Of a DNA stretch of 64,000 nucleotides, positions 33,364-46,200 are shown one piece after another. The notes beneath the pieces were generated by a model, which did no database searches, had not been told where the DNA came from, and was given only the letters and a program-made list of their open reading frames with translations. The stretch spans positions 248,001 to 312,000 of the forward strand of contig JAUIRK010001037.1 of assembly GCA_030549495.1 (NCBI GenBank), written 5' to 3'. Source of the stretch: Nectonema munidae (Eukaryota > Nematomorpha > Nectonematoida > Nectonematidae). The stretch's first letter is position 1; each line of letters begins with the position of its first letter. A program made the translations under genes and the position numbers.

Positions 33364-34201
33364 CTATCGAGAATCCTTAAACTCTGTCCTAAGTTGGAGA
33401 GGAATAGCGTGATCATAAGTGAAAGTTCATTGAAAGCTCTTTGTTCGCTCGGCGTTTACATATCCTTTTCAACAAGCAAAACCGTATAATATCATTATTC
33501 TCTTTCCTTTATCTTTTAATTTGCAAACATAGTAATATCTTCTTTAGTAAACACTTCTTTATTACAAATTTTCTTTTTTTGTATTTAGCTTGGTAAATGT
33601 GAATTTGATTATCTCTTGGCTCTTTTTGCTCAGTCACTTAGTTTATCATATTGTGGCTTACATGAAAATCAATTTTTAAAGGCAGGTAAGCTGAATATTT
33701 CATAACTTGCAACCTGTTTTTGTAGTTGAGTAGTTTTATAGGGAATAGCATTTACGAGAATTTTGCTTTTATCGTCGGTTCTCTTTTGAACGAAATTTCT
33801 TTGAAGTATGAAGTTCATCGCTCCGAAGTATTTTATTTTCAAGAAATCAACTAATGTTGTTTATCTAGCTTGTCTTATTTATTTAGGTTGTAAATACTTT
33901 TCTCATCCAAATTAACAAAATTTCCCAAGCACTTGTGACTGATGCTTATTCCACTAGTAAGATTATTTTTCTTTCCTCTTATATTATGATTTCTATCTAT
34001 TGTTCGTATCTTTGTGCTTAGAAAAGAAGGCAAATTTTTTGTTTCCTTTATTACTGGGCTATTTGCGCTCTTTCAATCAGCCCAGCAAAGTTAATGATCA
34101 ATTTAATATTTTTTCACTACTACTGGATTCTCTGAGTCTGAAGAAAGTAAAGGATTCAAGCGAAAAATGTGATATCAATCCAAATGTCTTGATTGACCCT
34201 G
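33364..34201 (+). CDS. PI4KA: PI4KA exon cluster, first five recognised exons
   Basis: Exons 33364-33483, 33589-33685, 33742-33827, 33887-33956 and 34022-34201, with introns of 105, 56, 59 and 65 bases. They encode, in order: ILKLCPKLERN... LKALCSLGVYISF; CEFDYLLALFAQSLSL; NSIYENFAFIVGSLLNEISL; VVNTFLIQINKISQALVTD; and KKANFLFPLLLGYLRSFNQP. These align with the human stretch from LEKVQKLLCMCP to CLIGISRAFGRYSN. Phases 0/1/0/1/1 are all compatible. The last donor (CCTG|GTTTCT, 34202) is chosen because it matches the phase of the next exon; the frame stays open to 34275. Confidence 0.8.
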
Positions 34202-37200
34202 GTTTCTTTATTTCTTTGTTGATATTAAGTTCTTTGATTTATCATATAAAATTAAAAATATATTTTTCAAAAGAATGAAGGTATGTAATGCCCTTTATTT
34301 GAAATGCCTAAAGAAAATATGTGGGTTTTTGAAAAGGAAATAAATGATAGAATTGCACATGTTGCCTTTAAGGAAAGATAAGAACAGATTTGTTAGTCTT
34401 ACTCGTCAAGGCTCCTTGACGTAATGATAGAAAATATGAAAAAAGGTTGATAAGTGTCAGAACGCTTTTTATAAAATAGATTAAATTAAAAGTACAAATA
34501 TAAATTTTATATATTACATATAATATAATATAAATATATTTTACATATAATCTCTATCGGCTCAATATGGCATGCTGCTAGTGAGAGAACCTGTTGTTAA
34601 AATATTTGAATCCCAGCACTACACGTATGTGTAGTTCTATCTCCTATTAATGGTAGATTTTTTCATCGGTATCTTAAAACCTTTAATTTTTATCACTATT
34701 GACAAACATGTATATCTTGAAAAATTGAATTCGTGGTGATTCTTTTATTTCTATATATATATTGGAAGGAAAAGACTTCGAATATGATCGATCTCAGTCA
34801 TTTGACTACTTCTTCAACTCGGCTAGCACCTCTCTACTCTCATACTTTCAAAATGACTTCCTCTCTCTTCCTCTTCGATCTTTATCTTCTTCTTGGATAA
34901 CTTTTGATGCTGCGGAACTAGATAAAATATCCGACTTCATACACTCCATCACTGATCCCGCCTTCATGACCGCTTTAAATAAACTCAACGCTGAATTTGT
35001 GGTAAAAGGATTATCAAATTTTGATTCAATTTATTTTGGCTCATTTCGTTTTTAAGACAGACAAAGATTTTTCATCTCTCATCTGCTTCAGGGAACACAT
35101 TGTTCACGCGGCCCTTCTTTTTCTGCAAGGCGCTCTTCTTTCTGTAGATAGAGCTGGTATTATTTCCTTAGCCTTCATAATTTTATGATATGTTTAATTG
35201 GTAAGCGCTATTATTAGTAAGAATTGGGGCCCATCTCGAAGACAAAAAAGCTTGAGCTGTGGTTCTCAAAGTGGGGTACGCGGTACCTAGGGGACCGTTG
35301 TGAAGTTTCAAGCGTTCCGCAAAGAGGTCACTCAATTGACACTATTAGCTATTTGCGACTGTAAGCGAGTGCGAATTGTTTTTATTTCTGTGTTGGAATT
35401 CATTAAACTAAAGAATTAAAAAGTAGTGCATAGGTAGGGTTTTATTTCTAAGCGATAGAGATGTAACGCGCTAAACATTGTTTTTACAGTACCTAAGATG
35501 ATCGAATATTTAAAATTTGAATATATCTTTGTTTTAATATCTTGTTTCAGTAAAACCTTTTATTTCGACACCTCTTTTTGTAGACCAATTAAAAAAAGTA
35601 TAGATTTTATTACTATAATTTGTTATAAGTATTGCTCAGTAATTCGATCAATTTTCAATTCCGTACTTTGGCCACAATTATGTGAAATATTTCCATATGT
35701 ACAATCTAATTTTGCCTTCTTAAAGCAACCACATTAGTTTTTATCTACTGACGGAAATAGGTTTTAGGAGTCGTCTATAATTTTAATTCACAATTGACGT
35801 AAATCTTTTTTTGCTTAATTTTAACCCCCTCCCCCCTGCCTCCATTGTTAACGTTGGCCATATTTATTTAGTTTACAAATTCTTTATTTGTCAACTGATC
35901 GACCCCTTTCCTCCTCGCAGTCTTTGATTGACATCAATTGTGAATAGACCCTCTATTAACAGCTAATCTCATACTACATAGCGCAAGTAGAGATATACAT
36001 GCGCATGCGAAATATGTATTATTGATATTGTATTCAACTTTAGATGTATGCATTTCTATGTTAGCCTTAAATTCATGTAAAAACACATGCTTGTGATTCA
36101 TTATTTTATCAGATAATTTTTGGTACGCATCTGATTTTTTCTAATTTAAATGTTAGCATGCAATACAACTTGTCTTTCCCACTAATATTTTTGTATTCAA
36201 AGAAACACTCTTATATATTTCCCATTGTATATGAATATAATTGTAAGATTAATTTTTTCTTTTTATAATTTGGGTTTATGTTTTTCCGACCGAAATATCA
36301 ATTAAATATTTTTATAGGTTTCATTGACTTATAACGATTTTTTATTTTAATTTGATTTTAAAGTAGTTTTATAAACTTTAAACAAAAGAGAATAATACAC
36401 TTTTTTAAATATATTTTTTGTACATTAATTTTTAACATACATATTGTAATAACCACATTGCATCGACCACCTCATTAAATCAACCGTTTTTTCAAGTACT
36501 TGGTTTTATAATTAAAATTTTATTTGCACTTTTCAGATTTATTATGGCTCCAAAAAAGATTAAATATGATTTGAAATTAAGTTTTACTGTGAACAAATCT
36601 AGTGGTTATGAGGTCTTAGCATCCACCTCTCTAAAGCCAAGCAAGTTAAAGAGACATTTGGAAACAAAGCATCCCAGTTCAGTGAACAAGATGTTGAATT
36701 TTTCAAACGCGAACTATTACACAACTCCAGACTTGATTACACAGGAATGTTTTCTCAAACCATTAAGGCTCGTCTGAAAGCCTCATAAGAAGTTTCAAGA
36801 AAAATAGCTGTTGGGAAAATATCCCACAATATCGGATAACAGTTAATATTAGTACTTTGTTGCAATGATATCATATCAAATGTGTTCGAAAGTTCTGAAC
36901 TTGAAAAACGAAAGCATGTGTCCTTGTCAAATGATACTGTTAGAGGCGAATAGAGGAGGTGTCTGATAACATACTGTCACCGGTGATCTCAAACATTCAG
37001 AATTCAACTTTCAAATTTTTTCTGATCCATCTTGATCAAACAACAGATCTCGCAAACTTATCACAACTTTGCGTCTACGTAGGATATGTATATGACAAAC
37101 ACCTAGAAGATTAATTTTGTTTTGCGAAACTTTTAGCATCGAACAAATGCAATGGAAATATTTAAAAAAAAGTAGACAGTCTTTTTGAGGCATATGCTAT

Positions 37201-40200
37201 CAAATGGGCACATGCAATTGGAGTGTGCACTGACGGTGCTCCAGCAATGCTTGTTTGCCGTTCTGGTTTTCAAACTTTGGTTAGGCAAAAATCTCTAGAT
37301 ATTAACCCATTTGCGGCCAATGTTCCTATTTTGGAACATAAGTAATTTCATCTTCGTCTGCTTTTTTCAATGACTTTGAATATAAATCGTCTGCGTTTTT
37401 TAGATATCGTCTGCTTTGTTTGGCCTTAAATGGGTTAAGATGAGTTAAACAATGTTCTTGGTGAAGTGATTAGAGCAGTTAATTTTATTAAAGCGAATGC
37501 ACTCAACTCTCGTTTATTTTCGGAGTTATGCTAAGAAAGTGATTCCAAATTTGAAACACTTTTGTTGCACTCACACGTTAGGTTGCTTTCCAAAGGAAAA
37601 GTTTTGGAGAGAGTTTTCATACTACGTGGCAGCAATTTTTAAAGAACACTAGACCAACTCCATTGTCACGAAAAACTAATAGCTTTCCAAATGAATCTCG
37701 AACTATGGTATTCCAAGTTGAAGGAGAAGAATTTTGCTCCATTTCCACAGTTAAATACATATATTGATGAAAATGAGCTTAATGTCGATGACGATGTCCT
37801 TGAGATGATGAGATGCCAGAAATGCCTGAGATGCAATAATTCGAAAAATATTGATTTATCAACAACCAATTTCACCTTCGCACTACGGACGATTTGTATA
37901 CCCCTCGAACTACGGAGCAATGGAAAAAAACTCCACTATTATTATCATCAAATAAACGTATACAAGAGCAATATCTCGTTATTATAAACATTTATTGCTT
38001 CTTATAGCTTGTTTAGAATGATGTTGATGAAACCATTCGACTATCATGATGATGATGGTGGGGAGGATTTGATAATATTATAGTTGCAGGATAATTTTTT
38101 TTTTGGAGAGAATATATATAAAAAAGAAGTTTGGAGAAGGACTATTACGAATGTGATATATTGTGATATAAATTTATCACACGTGTGATCTTTTTTTTAT
38201 AGGCCTTTTTTACATTGAACCGTAGAGAGGAAAATAGATTTACCACATAAGAATCAGTATTTTTTTTTGTTTTTTAGTTTTTGGGTATTTATAAAAAATC
38301 TTTATAATATCACAAGTGTTTCTTCTTTTTTATTTTATTGGATTTCTTGAGTTTTTCTTCTCATATTTCTAATAATGAGTGAACCTTCAGACTTAGAGGA
38401 TCGTTTTTCTTTTTCTTCTGAATCCATAACTGGAAGTTCTTCAGAATATTCGATTTCGTATGAAAATTATAATTTTTTGACTGCTCCTGATGAAACTGTG
38501 TATTCTTGGGAGCCAACTCAAGCTTCTTTTGGAAGAACACTGTCCAGAAATATACGAAATATTCAGTCTGTTCCTCCTGGTCCGAAAAACGGAGCTGAAG
38601 TTTTAGATGATTCCCTTTCAATTTTTCAGCTTTTTATGACTCAAAGTCTTATTCACTATATTTACAAATGCACAAAGTTGCGAATGGATGAAAACCTTGC
38701 GTAAGTTTAATGTTTTTAGCGATACTATTTCTTGTATTTCCCAGGGCTTCGGGGCCGCCTTATAATTTTCTTCTTCAATTTCTGAAAAACGTAATTTTTG
38801 ACCCCAGCTCCGATATCCCTCATTTTTGCTAAACAAGTTAAATACTGTTTTTAGCATTTTTTCTTCATTTATGGATTTTTGAATTAATTAAAATTTTAGT
38901 ATTTTTTTATCTATATAAATGTTAAACTTTATATATACTTATATGATTTTTTATCTATTTTATCATATTTTTTAGTTTTTTTTATAAGGTTTTTATTTTA
39001 TTGTTTTTTATGAATTTGTATTGACAAATAAAATCTTATAACGAACTGTATATTTATAAAAGCTAAAAAGGTATTTGAGACTTACTTGAGGCTAGACACT
39101 TAGTCGCACTATTTTGTTTATAATTCTGACTTCTAGTAAAAAACCGTTTCGGCTTTAGCTGCTCTGGACTTCTAATCTGGCTCCCGCTTCGAAGCCCTGG
39201 TATTTTTGTTTTATTAGAATAGATATAAGTATTATAAAAAACTTTTAGAAGTAGTACTCCTAAATATCAGAGTCTTTTCCAATCCTATCAGAAATTTCAA
39301 ATTCATGATATTTTGGCCTACTTCAGCTGCATACTTTATATCGGGCAATCAAGAAGTCAATCTATCCAGCTCAGTTATTTGTTTTCTGAAGACCACGGAG
39401 AACCTTTCATGAAAGCAGCTATTTCCCGAGATATGTTTTATCTCATTCACACATTTATTCGATTTGATGTTAGAAGTGAAAGAAATAGCGAAGATAAAAT
39501 TCCTTCTATTAGATATGTTCACAATCATTTTTATAATATATTTTCTTTATATTTTACACCAACAGACTATGTAACTGTAGATGAGCAGTTGGTAAAATTC
39601 AGAGGAGCCTCCCCAGTAAAAATATATGATCCTTCCAAGCCCGGTAGGTATGGTATGAAGGTATATCATTGCAATGACGCTAGAAGTTTCTATATACTTA
39701 AACCAGAATTATATGTTTCAGGTTTGGAAAATAGAGCGTATTTTAGCGGCGAAAATATAGTAAAGCGCCTAGTCAGTGATGCTAATATTCCTAAAGGCTG
39801 TGGAATTGTAATTGACCGATTCTTTACATCACATAATTTATGTGTATGGGGAACAAGTCAGGATCACACTGTCTTAGGTACAGTAAGAGCAAATAGGAGA
39901 TTTATACCCCTCATATTAAGACCACAACATCTCAAAGAATTGAGATTAGCTGCATGTGAAAGTAGATTTTTGTATACTACACATGCATCTATAACTGCTT
40001 ACATACCCCGTAAACATGCTATCAAAAATTTCAAAGTAGTTTACATACTATCCAGTCAGCATTTGGGATGTATTCAAACAGAGGGGGCAGACAATATTCC
40101 TGAAACAATTTTAACGTATAATAGTTTTAAGGGTGGTGTTGATATGGCAAATAAAATGTTAAGGGCTTATACATGCTATAAGCCTAATAGAAAATGGACT

Positions 40201-43200
40201 TATGCCGTTTTTACCAACTATTTAGATATTGTATGCCATAATAGTTGGATAATATCTAAGTATAATTCTCCAAACATATACCCATCAACCAGAGCCGGAG
40301 GAAGAAAATATTTTTTAAGAGATTTGTGTCTAAAATTGTCTGAAACATCTATGAAATTAAGATCGCAGAGTTCATTGACCCCAGGTAAAATTTTGAGTAT
40401 TTTATCATTTTATGGTTTTCAAAATATTACAGAAAGACGAGAGGTTTCTTCTACCTCTAGGGGAAATTGTTATATATCATCCTGTAAACCAAAAAAAAAG
40501 GGGAACCAGAAAATGTGATGCATGCCATAAATATATATGTAAAAATCATACAAAAATGCTTTGTCCTAACTGCTAACAGCTCATCTACAAATATTTTTAA
40601 TTCTTTTATCTTATTATTTCGTTTAGTCCTATTGTTTTGTATATTTTTGATGTCTGAATCATATAAAAAATTTTAGAGCAGATGGCGTTAATTTTTTTTT
40701 AATCTTTTTTTGTTAATTATCATATAAATTTGTTTTTGTTTATTTTTTACCCATATTGTACATAAAAACAAATATAAAGTCACCTAATGTAAAAAAAATT
40801 GAAAAATTTTTATGAAAAAATTTTGCCTTTTTTTTAAGTAAAAAAATCTCCTTGAATAAAAGCTTATAAAAAAACAACTTTTTGACTTATGTTTATTTTT
40901 TTTATCAAAAGTAATCCTGTATCGTCTAGTTAAAAAGTACATATAATTATTTCCTATGCTTACATATTTTTTATAAGGCGAAAAACTCTATCGAAGTTAC
41001 AAGATGGAGTAAAAAGCCATGGTCCGTAGTGCGAAGGTTGCCCTCGGAAGATCATTTTATTCAAAAACATTTTACTGATATAATTTTAAAGCATATTTTT
41101 AGTGAAATGTTTTTCAGCGATTTTTGGATTGAAATGGCTCAGTCTTATCCTGATGTTGCAAAGATAGCTCTAAAGGTGCTGATTGCATTGCTTGTTATCA
41201 AGACAAAATCTCGTAACAGATTGGTAGCAACAAATGACATGAGAGTTGCACTGGCCAAAATAAAACCAAACCTAGAGAAACTGGTTGAAGAAAAATAAAT
41301 GCATCCGTCCGATTAAATGATATTTGATGATAAAGTCGCTTTTCTCTCAATAAATAATTATTTACCAATAAATGTTTTTGTTTCAGTAAAAACTAGTAAG
41401 TAAAGCTCATAGTTGCTATTTTTAATTAAATAATTTTTTGCCAAAAATGTTCTGTTCAGTACCATATGTCTTATTTTTAGCAGATTCAAAAGGGTCCATG
41501 AGCCTCTTTAAGATTTTATAAAGACCCATTGTAAAAATCTTAAAATGGTTTGAGAACCATTGCTATAAAAAGGAAATGCAATAGCACTTCAAATAAATCT
41601 CAAATATAAATGCCCATCAGATAAAATATCTCTAAAAATGAAAATAATATATTGAAAATGATAATTTATAAAATTCCTTGTCATTTGATGCAATGAAATA
41701 ACTGAAATAATAGAAAATTTTTATATGGTGACGTGTCGCACCATGTGAAGGGAATATAGAAATCTAGCTTCGATCGATGGGTGGCTGGCTCTTTGCTTCT
41801 TCATAGTTGCCTTCTTAGGCTTTTATTAACAGGCACCGACCGCTAATCTCTTTTGTGCAGTGGTGGCATACTTTACGTTACACTCTGAAATTACGTTTCG
41901 ATACGATAGTTTTTTTAGACAAATTACTTTTTTGAAATTACATACAAAAAAGTGAAATACGATAAATATCGAGTTTCGGTACTATTTCATTTTTGTTATG
42001 ATATTTATTCAGAACTTCTTTGAATTTACGTTATTCAAACTTACATAGGCATCTGAACACAATATACACGAACATATCATTCCCACAAATCTAATTAATT
42101 TTACACTTTCTCTTTTGAGACATAAATAATCACCTATTCTCCAAACGGTGTGATGTGATGTCAGAGTCACATCTACATCCTCTGATTGATTGCACTGGGT
42201 TACAAATTTAGACTAATTTTTTGTTTTATTATAACGTTTAGTGTTTTTTTATGATGTTTGATGTGCTGATTTTATAATTGGCTATTTTTTGCATGTCTTC
42301 AATATTTATAAAAAAAAATACAAAAACACATTTTTGATACATTTCTTACAAAACTAAAAAACCCTGGTTGATATTACTTTTCAAGTGCGGATCTAGAAAT
42401 GAATTTATCGTTGGATAACATTTTTTCTCAAATTATTTTTTAACCTCCACAGTGTTTTGAAATTACACCAACACCACCATAATCGAGTAAAAAGCCCATG
42501 AATTTTATTTGAAAAATGTGTGTTTCAAAAAGTTGAAAAATTTCATGGAGATTTTTTGTTTCATCAGATCATCTTGTTATTTTACAAATTAATTTAAATA
42601 AAGATTCATAAACCCCAAATATGGTTAAATTTTAGTCTTTTCTAACTGTAGGTATATCAGGTAAATATTTGAACACGTAGATGTAGTGCCTATTTTCGTG
42701 ATGCTTTTTGGAAGGACAGAGGCCAAGGTAAAACAACAATGATACTTATATGAACGATAGGAACGACGAACACACCTGCCTGAAATTCATATGAGTGAAT
42801 TATCGATTTTTTATGTCAACCATTTACAAAGTGTTGGTAGACGTATGTTTTATGTTTATAAATATTTATTAGAGTTGGTGATTTCAATACTAGAGACACA
42901 TGACAAAATTTCTGCTATAAGATTTCGAAAAACGCCATTGCTATTGAACCGCTTTAGTTACGAAATGCGTGAGGTTTAGAAGCTTTTCCTATTACAAGTG
43001 CTTTTTCAAAGTCGCCGATCATGTTGCAAGCTAAAAGAACGGTTAATCTTTCTCTAGACTTTTTCCGCTTGTACAATCTTCTCCACGGAGATATAAAGTT
43101 CGATCTGGTAGAACACGATAAAAAAGTCTTGTTTTATCGATATTCCATATATCTTTTGCTTCATATCCATCACAGAGTTCAGCTAATCAATTTGTAATAG

Positions 43201-46200
43201 TAGTTTAATCAATACACGCTTTCTCACCGCAAATTTTCTTAAATGCAATGTTATGTCGCGTTCTGAATCGCATTAACCATCCATTAGAACTCTTAAATTC
43301 ATCATGATCCATAGCAATTTGTTTAGCCTTTTCTTGTAAAATTGGTCCAGAAATTGGAACATTGCATTCGCGCGATTGTTTGAACCATTCGAAAGTAAAC
43401 ATCTTATGTAAAATTTTTCCTATATCTTTTTTCATTCAAATTTTCGTTGCTCTCATATTCATTTTTTAATTTGAGAATGAATCCAACTTGCTTTCTACCT
43501 ATTTTGTACATTTCTGCTAAATGACGATGACTTTTACCTAAACTGTTTTTTATAAGTTCTATTTTTTTCTCAAGTGTTAAATCAACACGTGATTTTTTAT
43601 TGCTTATTGACATGAAAACAAAATTCAAGATGTATAATTATTCTAAATAACAACCAAATTATTTAAATAACATTTTTTTCTAAAATTTTGTAGTGTTTAT
43701 AGAATAACAAAATAAATTAAAACTTCAAAATATTTTGATAAAGGATTCAAAAAAGTTTATGTTCAAATTTTTAATAATTCTAAAATTTAGTCAAAAAATA
43801 TGTTGAGAAACAGATTATACATATTACATAAAGATATGCTAGCAAACAGTATAAAAATTAATATTACTCAGCACAACTAAAATCATAAATTTCAAATTTT
43901 TCTAAATTGCCTACATAAAAGCAGATTTTGCAAAAGGTAAACACTTTTTTTTGTAAAACCTAGCCTATGTTAAGCACAAAGAGTATAATAGCTTTCCAAT
44001 GATACCATTTTCAATAAAAAAATTCTTTAAATCTTGACATTATGGTGTTAACAAAAAGTGGTCACTTTTTTTACTAAAATTTAGACCAAATTTTTTAAGG
44101 TAAAGTTCAGTTATCAAAAAACTTAAAGTTTTTGCAAAAATCATTTTTTTTATCTTTGATTACTTCAAAATATCTATTTATTTTTTCTTTATCTCTTATG
44201 TCCTCTAATTGGTGCGCCCCGTAGTTTTGGCACCACTCTTCTAACCTAAATGTATATATTTGCCTTTTGAAGGCAAAAAATTAATATTGAAGTTAATGAT
44301 TTAATGATAAAAAATGGACTTTTATTCACTTAAAAAATTTACAAAAAAACATCCACCCACATATCTAAAATTATTAAAAATTTGTTTATGAGTCTTTTCT
44401 TGAATGTATATAAAAATTGTTAAATTTTGATAGCCCTGGCCATAACTTTTCGGCGTTTCTACTTCAAAAACATCCCTATAAACTAAAGCAGTGTTTCTTA
44501 ACTTGACCAGAATAGGTGTTTCAAAGATGGATAAGTAATTTATGTGGATGAGGGCTCACTATATTTTTTGGTTTTAATGAAACTTTTCTTATTCTCGATA
44601 ACCTTTTAATAATTTGAGCCTGGCTTAGAGTTCTAGCTTTTGTTAATTTTAATTTTTTCTTCACCAAGCATCTAAAAATTGTAAAAGTATTTGAATATAG
44701 CTCTTCTAAATTTTCTTTTCCATTTACTATTTAAGATAATGCCTCGAGAATTTGGAAAGTAGTTATGCGAATTTTGAAAGAAAATTTCAATTTTTCAAAG
44801 ACTCAACCATCTTCGGAACCCTTTTCTTTTGCATTCGGTGAAGATGAGGAGCAAGTGGTGCGTTACTCCTTCTTCACGCCATTCATCAACTTTCCTCGTC
44901 GAGAAGCTCGTCGACGCTTCCACGATAAGAAATGCAGCAGTTTCTTGTTCGCCAAATTGCACAAAGAACAAATCAAGCGTATCTGCCAAGCTGGGGCCCA
45001 CGCCTACAACGCTCTTTCCCACCTGCTCTCGTTTGAGTCGTTACAGAGCACGACCACTCTTTGTCACGAAGTGCAGCAGTGCTTCAAGTATTTGCAGAGC
45101 TGCAAGTTTTTCCAATCTGTGGTGGTGTTGGTTGCTGCTCAGATCCGCCTCTTCTCACTTCTCGGAGAATTGAATACCAAATTGGCCTACACAGTTGTGG
45201 TGCCTGCTTTAAAAGATTTCTTGCTCAAGCCTAGCTCTCCATTGTCAAAGCTCATTTATTCTAAAGTACTATCGCCATTAATTCACTAATCACAAAGCCT
45301 TTTCGCTCCAATAGTGGCCAAGTTGCCCTCCTTTCCCCTAATAGAGATCATCATCCATTTGTCTCCAAGAGGAGAACAAGGTCTTATATCCCGGCTAGCC
45401 AGGGTCGACCTTTTTCATTTTTTGCAGCGTCGTCTCCATTGCTTTCTCAGTTGTGCATCTTCTACAGAGTCTTATGACATTTCATCACACGACATTTCAT
45501 CATAACACTTTATCACACGACATTTCATCATATGCATGGGTTTGTTGTAAAGGATTAAAAGTTTATTATACAATATTTATCCATATAGGAAGTATTAGAG
45601 CATATAGAAGCTGACAAATTTTACCTGGGTATGATGTAGATAATCTTCTTAAATTTTTATTCCCCTTCTGTTCACCAACACTTTCTTGTTAGTTTTTTTC
45701 TTTTTGAAAATAACTTTAACTTTATTTTCTTTTTCCTTTCTGTTTATTCTCTGTTGCTTAAATCATAAAGTTTTTGCACTTGAAAAATAATTATAATGGA
45801 AAACAATACAATTGAAAATTTCTGTAATTTTGGAACAACTTCTAAAGAAAAAAAAACCGTGATACTTAAAAATTGCGAATATTATAAACATCAAGAAAAC
45901 AAAGATACCTCTATTCGTTGGCGATGTGCAGAGTATCAAAAAAAAGATGTAACACGTTTATTACAACCTTAGGGAAGCGTGTGATTTCTTTACCATAATG
46001 TTTTTCTAATAAATTTAAAATTAATTTTGAAGTGAAAAATGTTGATTGAATGTACAAGATTTGAAGCTATACTCTTTGTGGGTAAAATAGGCTAGGTTTT
46101 ACAAATAAATATATTTTTATTTTTCCAAAATCCGCTTTTATGTGAGGTCAGTCAACTTTTATCTAGTTTCAAAAAATACCAATAATTAACGTGATGAGTT

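Larger units (their letters stand above)
35257..41562 (+). mobile_element. ZBED5/SCAND3-type hAT transposon fossil, hosting two piggyBac insertions
   Basis: Ends are CTGTGGTTCTCAAAG at 35257 and the inverse of CAATGGTTCTCAAAC at 41562; both match the common hAT end CAGTGGTTCTCAAA. Broken plus-strand coding pieces: BED-finger end at 36544 (KIKYDLKLSFTVN... SLKPSKLKRHLETKHPSS); catalytic region at about 37010-37300 across frames (HLDQTTDLANLSQLCVYVGY, EDLILFCETF, GVCTDGAPAMLVCRSGFQT); 37440-37530 (DELNNVLGEVIRAVNFIKAN, ALNSRLFSELC); 37660-37860 (AFQMNLELWYSKLKEKNFA); C-terminal dimerisation region at 41038-41295 (KTKSRNRLVATNDMRVALAK, IKPNLEKL). The element is about 3.1 kb without the inserts. 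No clear 8-bp duplication survives. Many stops; old. Confidence 0.85.

Noticed and set aside
34204-34278. Extension of the PI4KA exon beyond 34201
   Set aside because: The frame is open to 34275 but turns into low-complexity Leu/Ile/Lys sequence; a GT at 34202 gives the phase needed by the next exon.
45314-45505. 63-codon frame directly after the PI4KA exon at 45265, considered as another exon
   Set aside because: It has no similarity to PI4KA and runs into a simple repeat; the exon ending at 45265 joins the one at 48474 in phase with a conserved junction.
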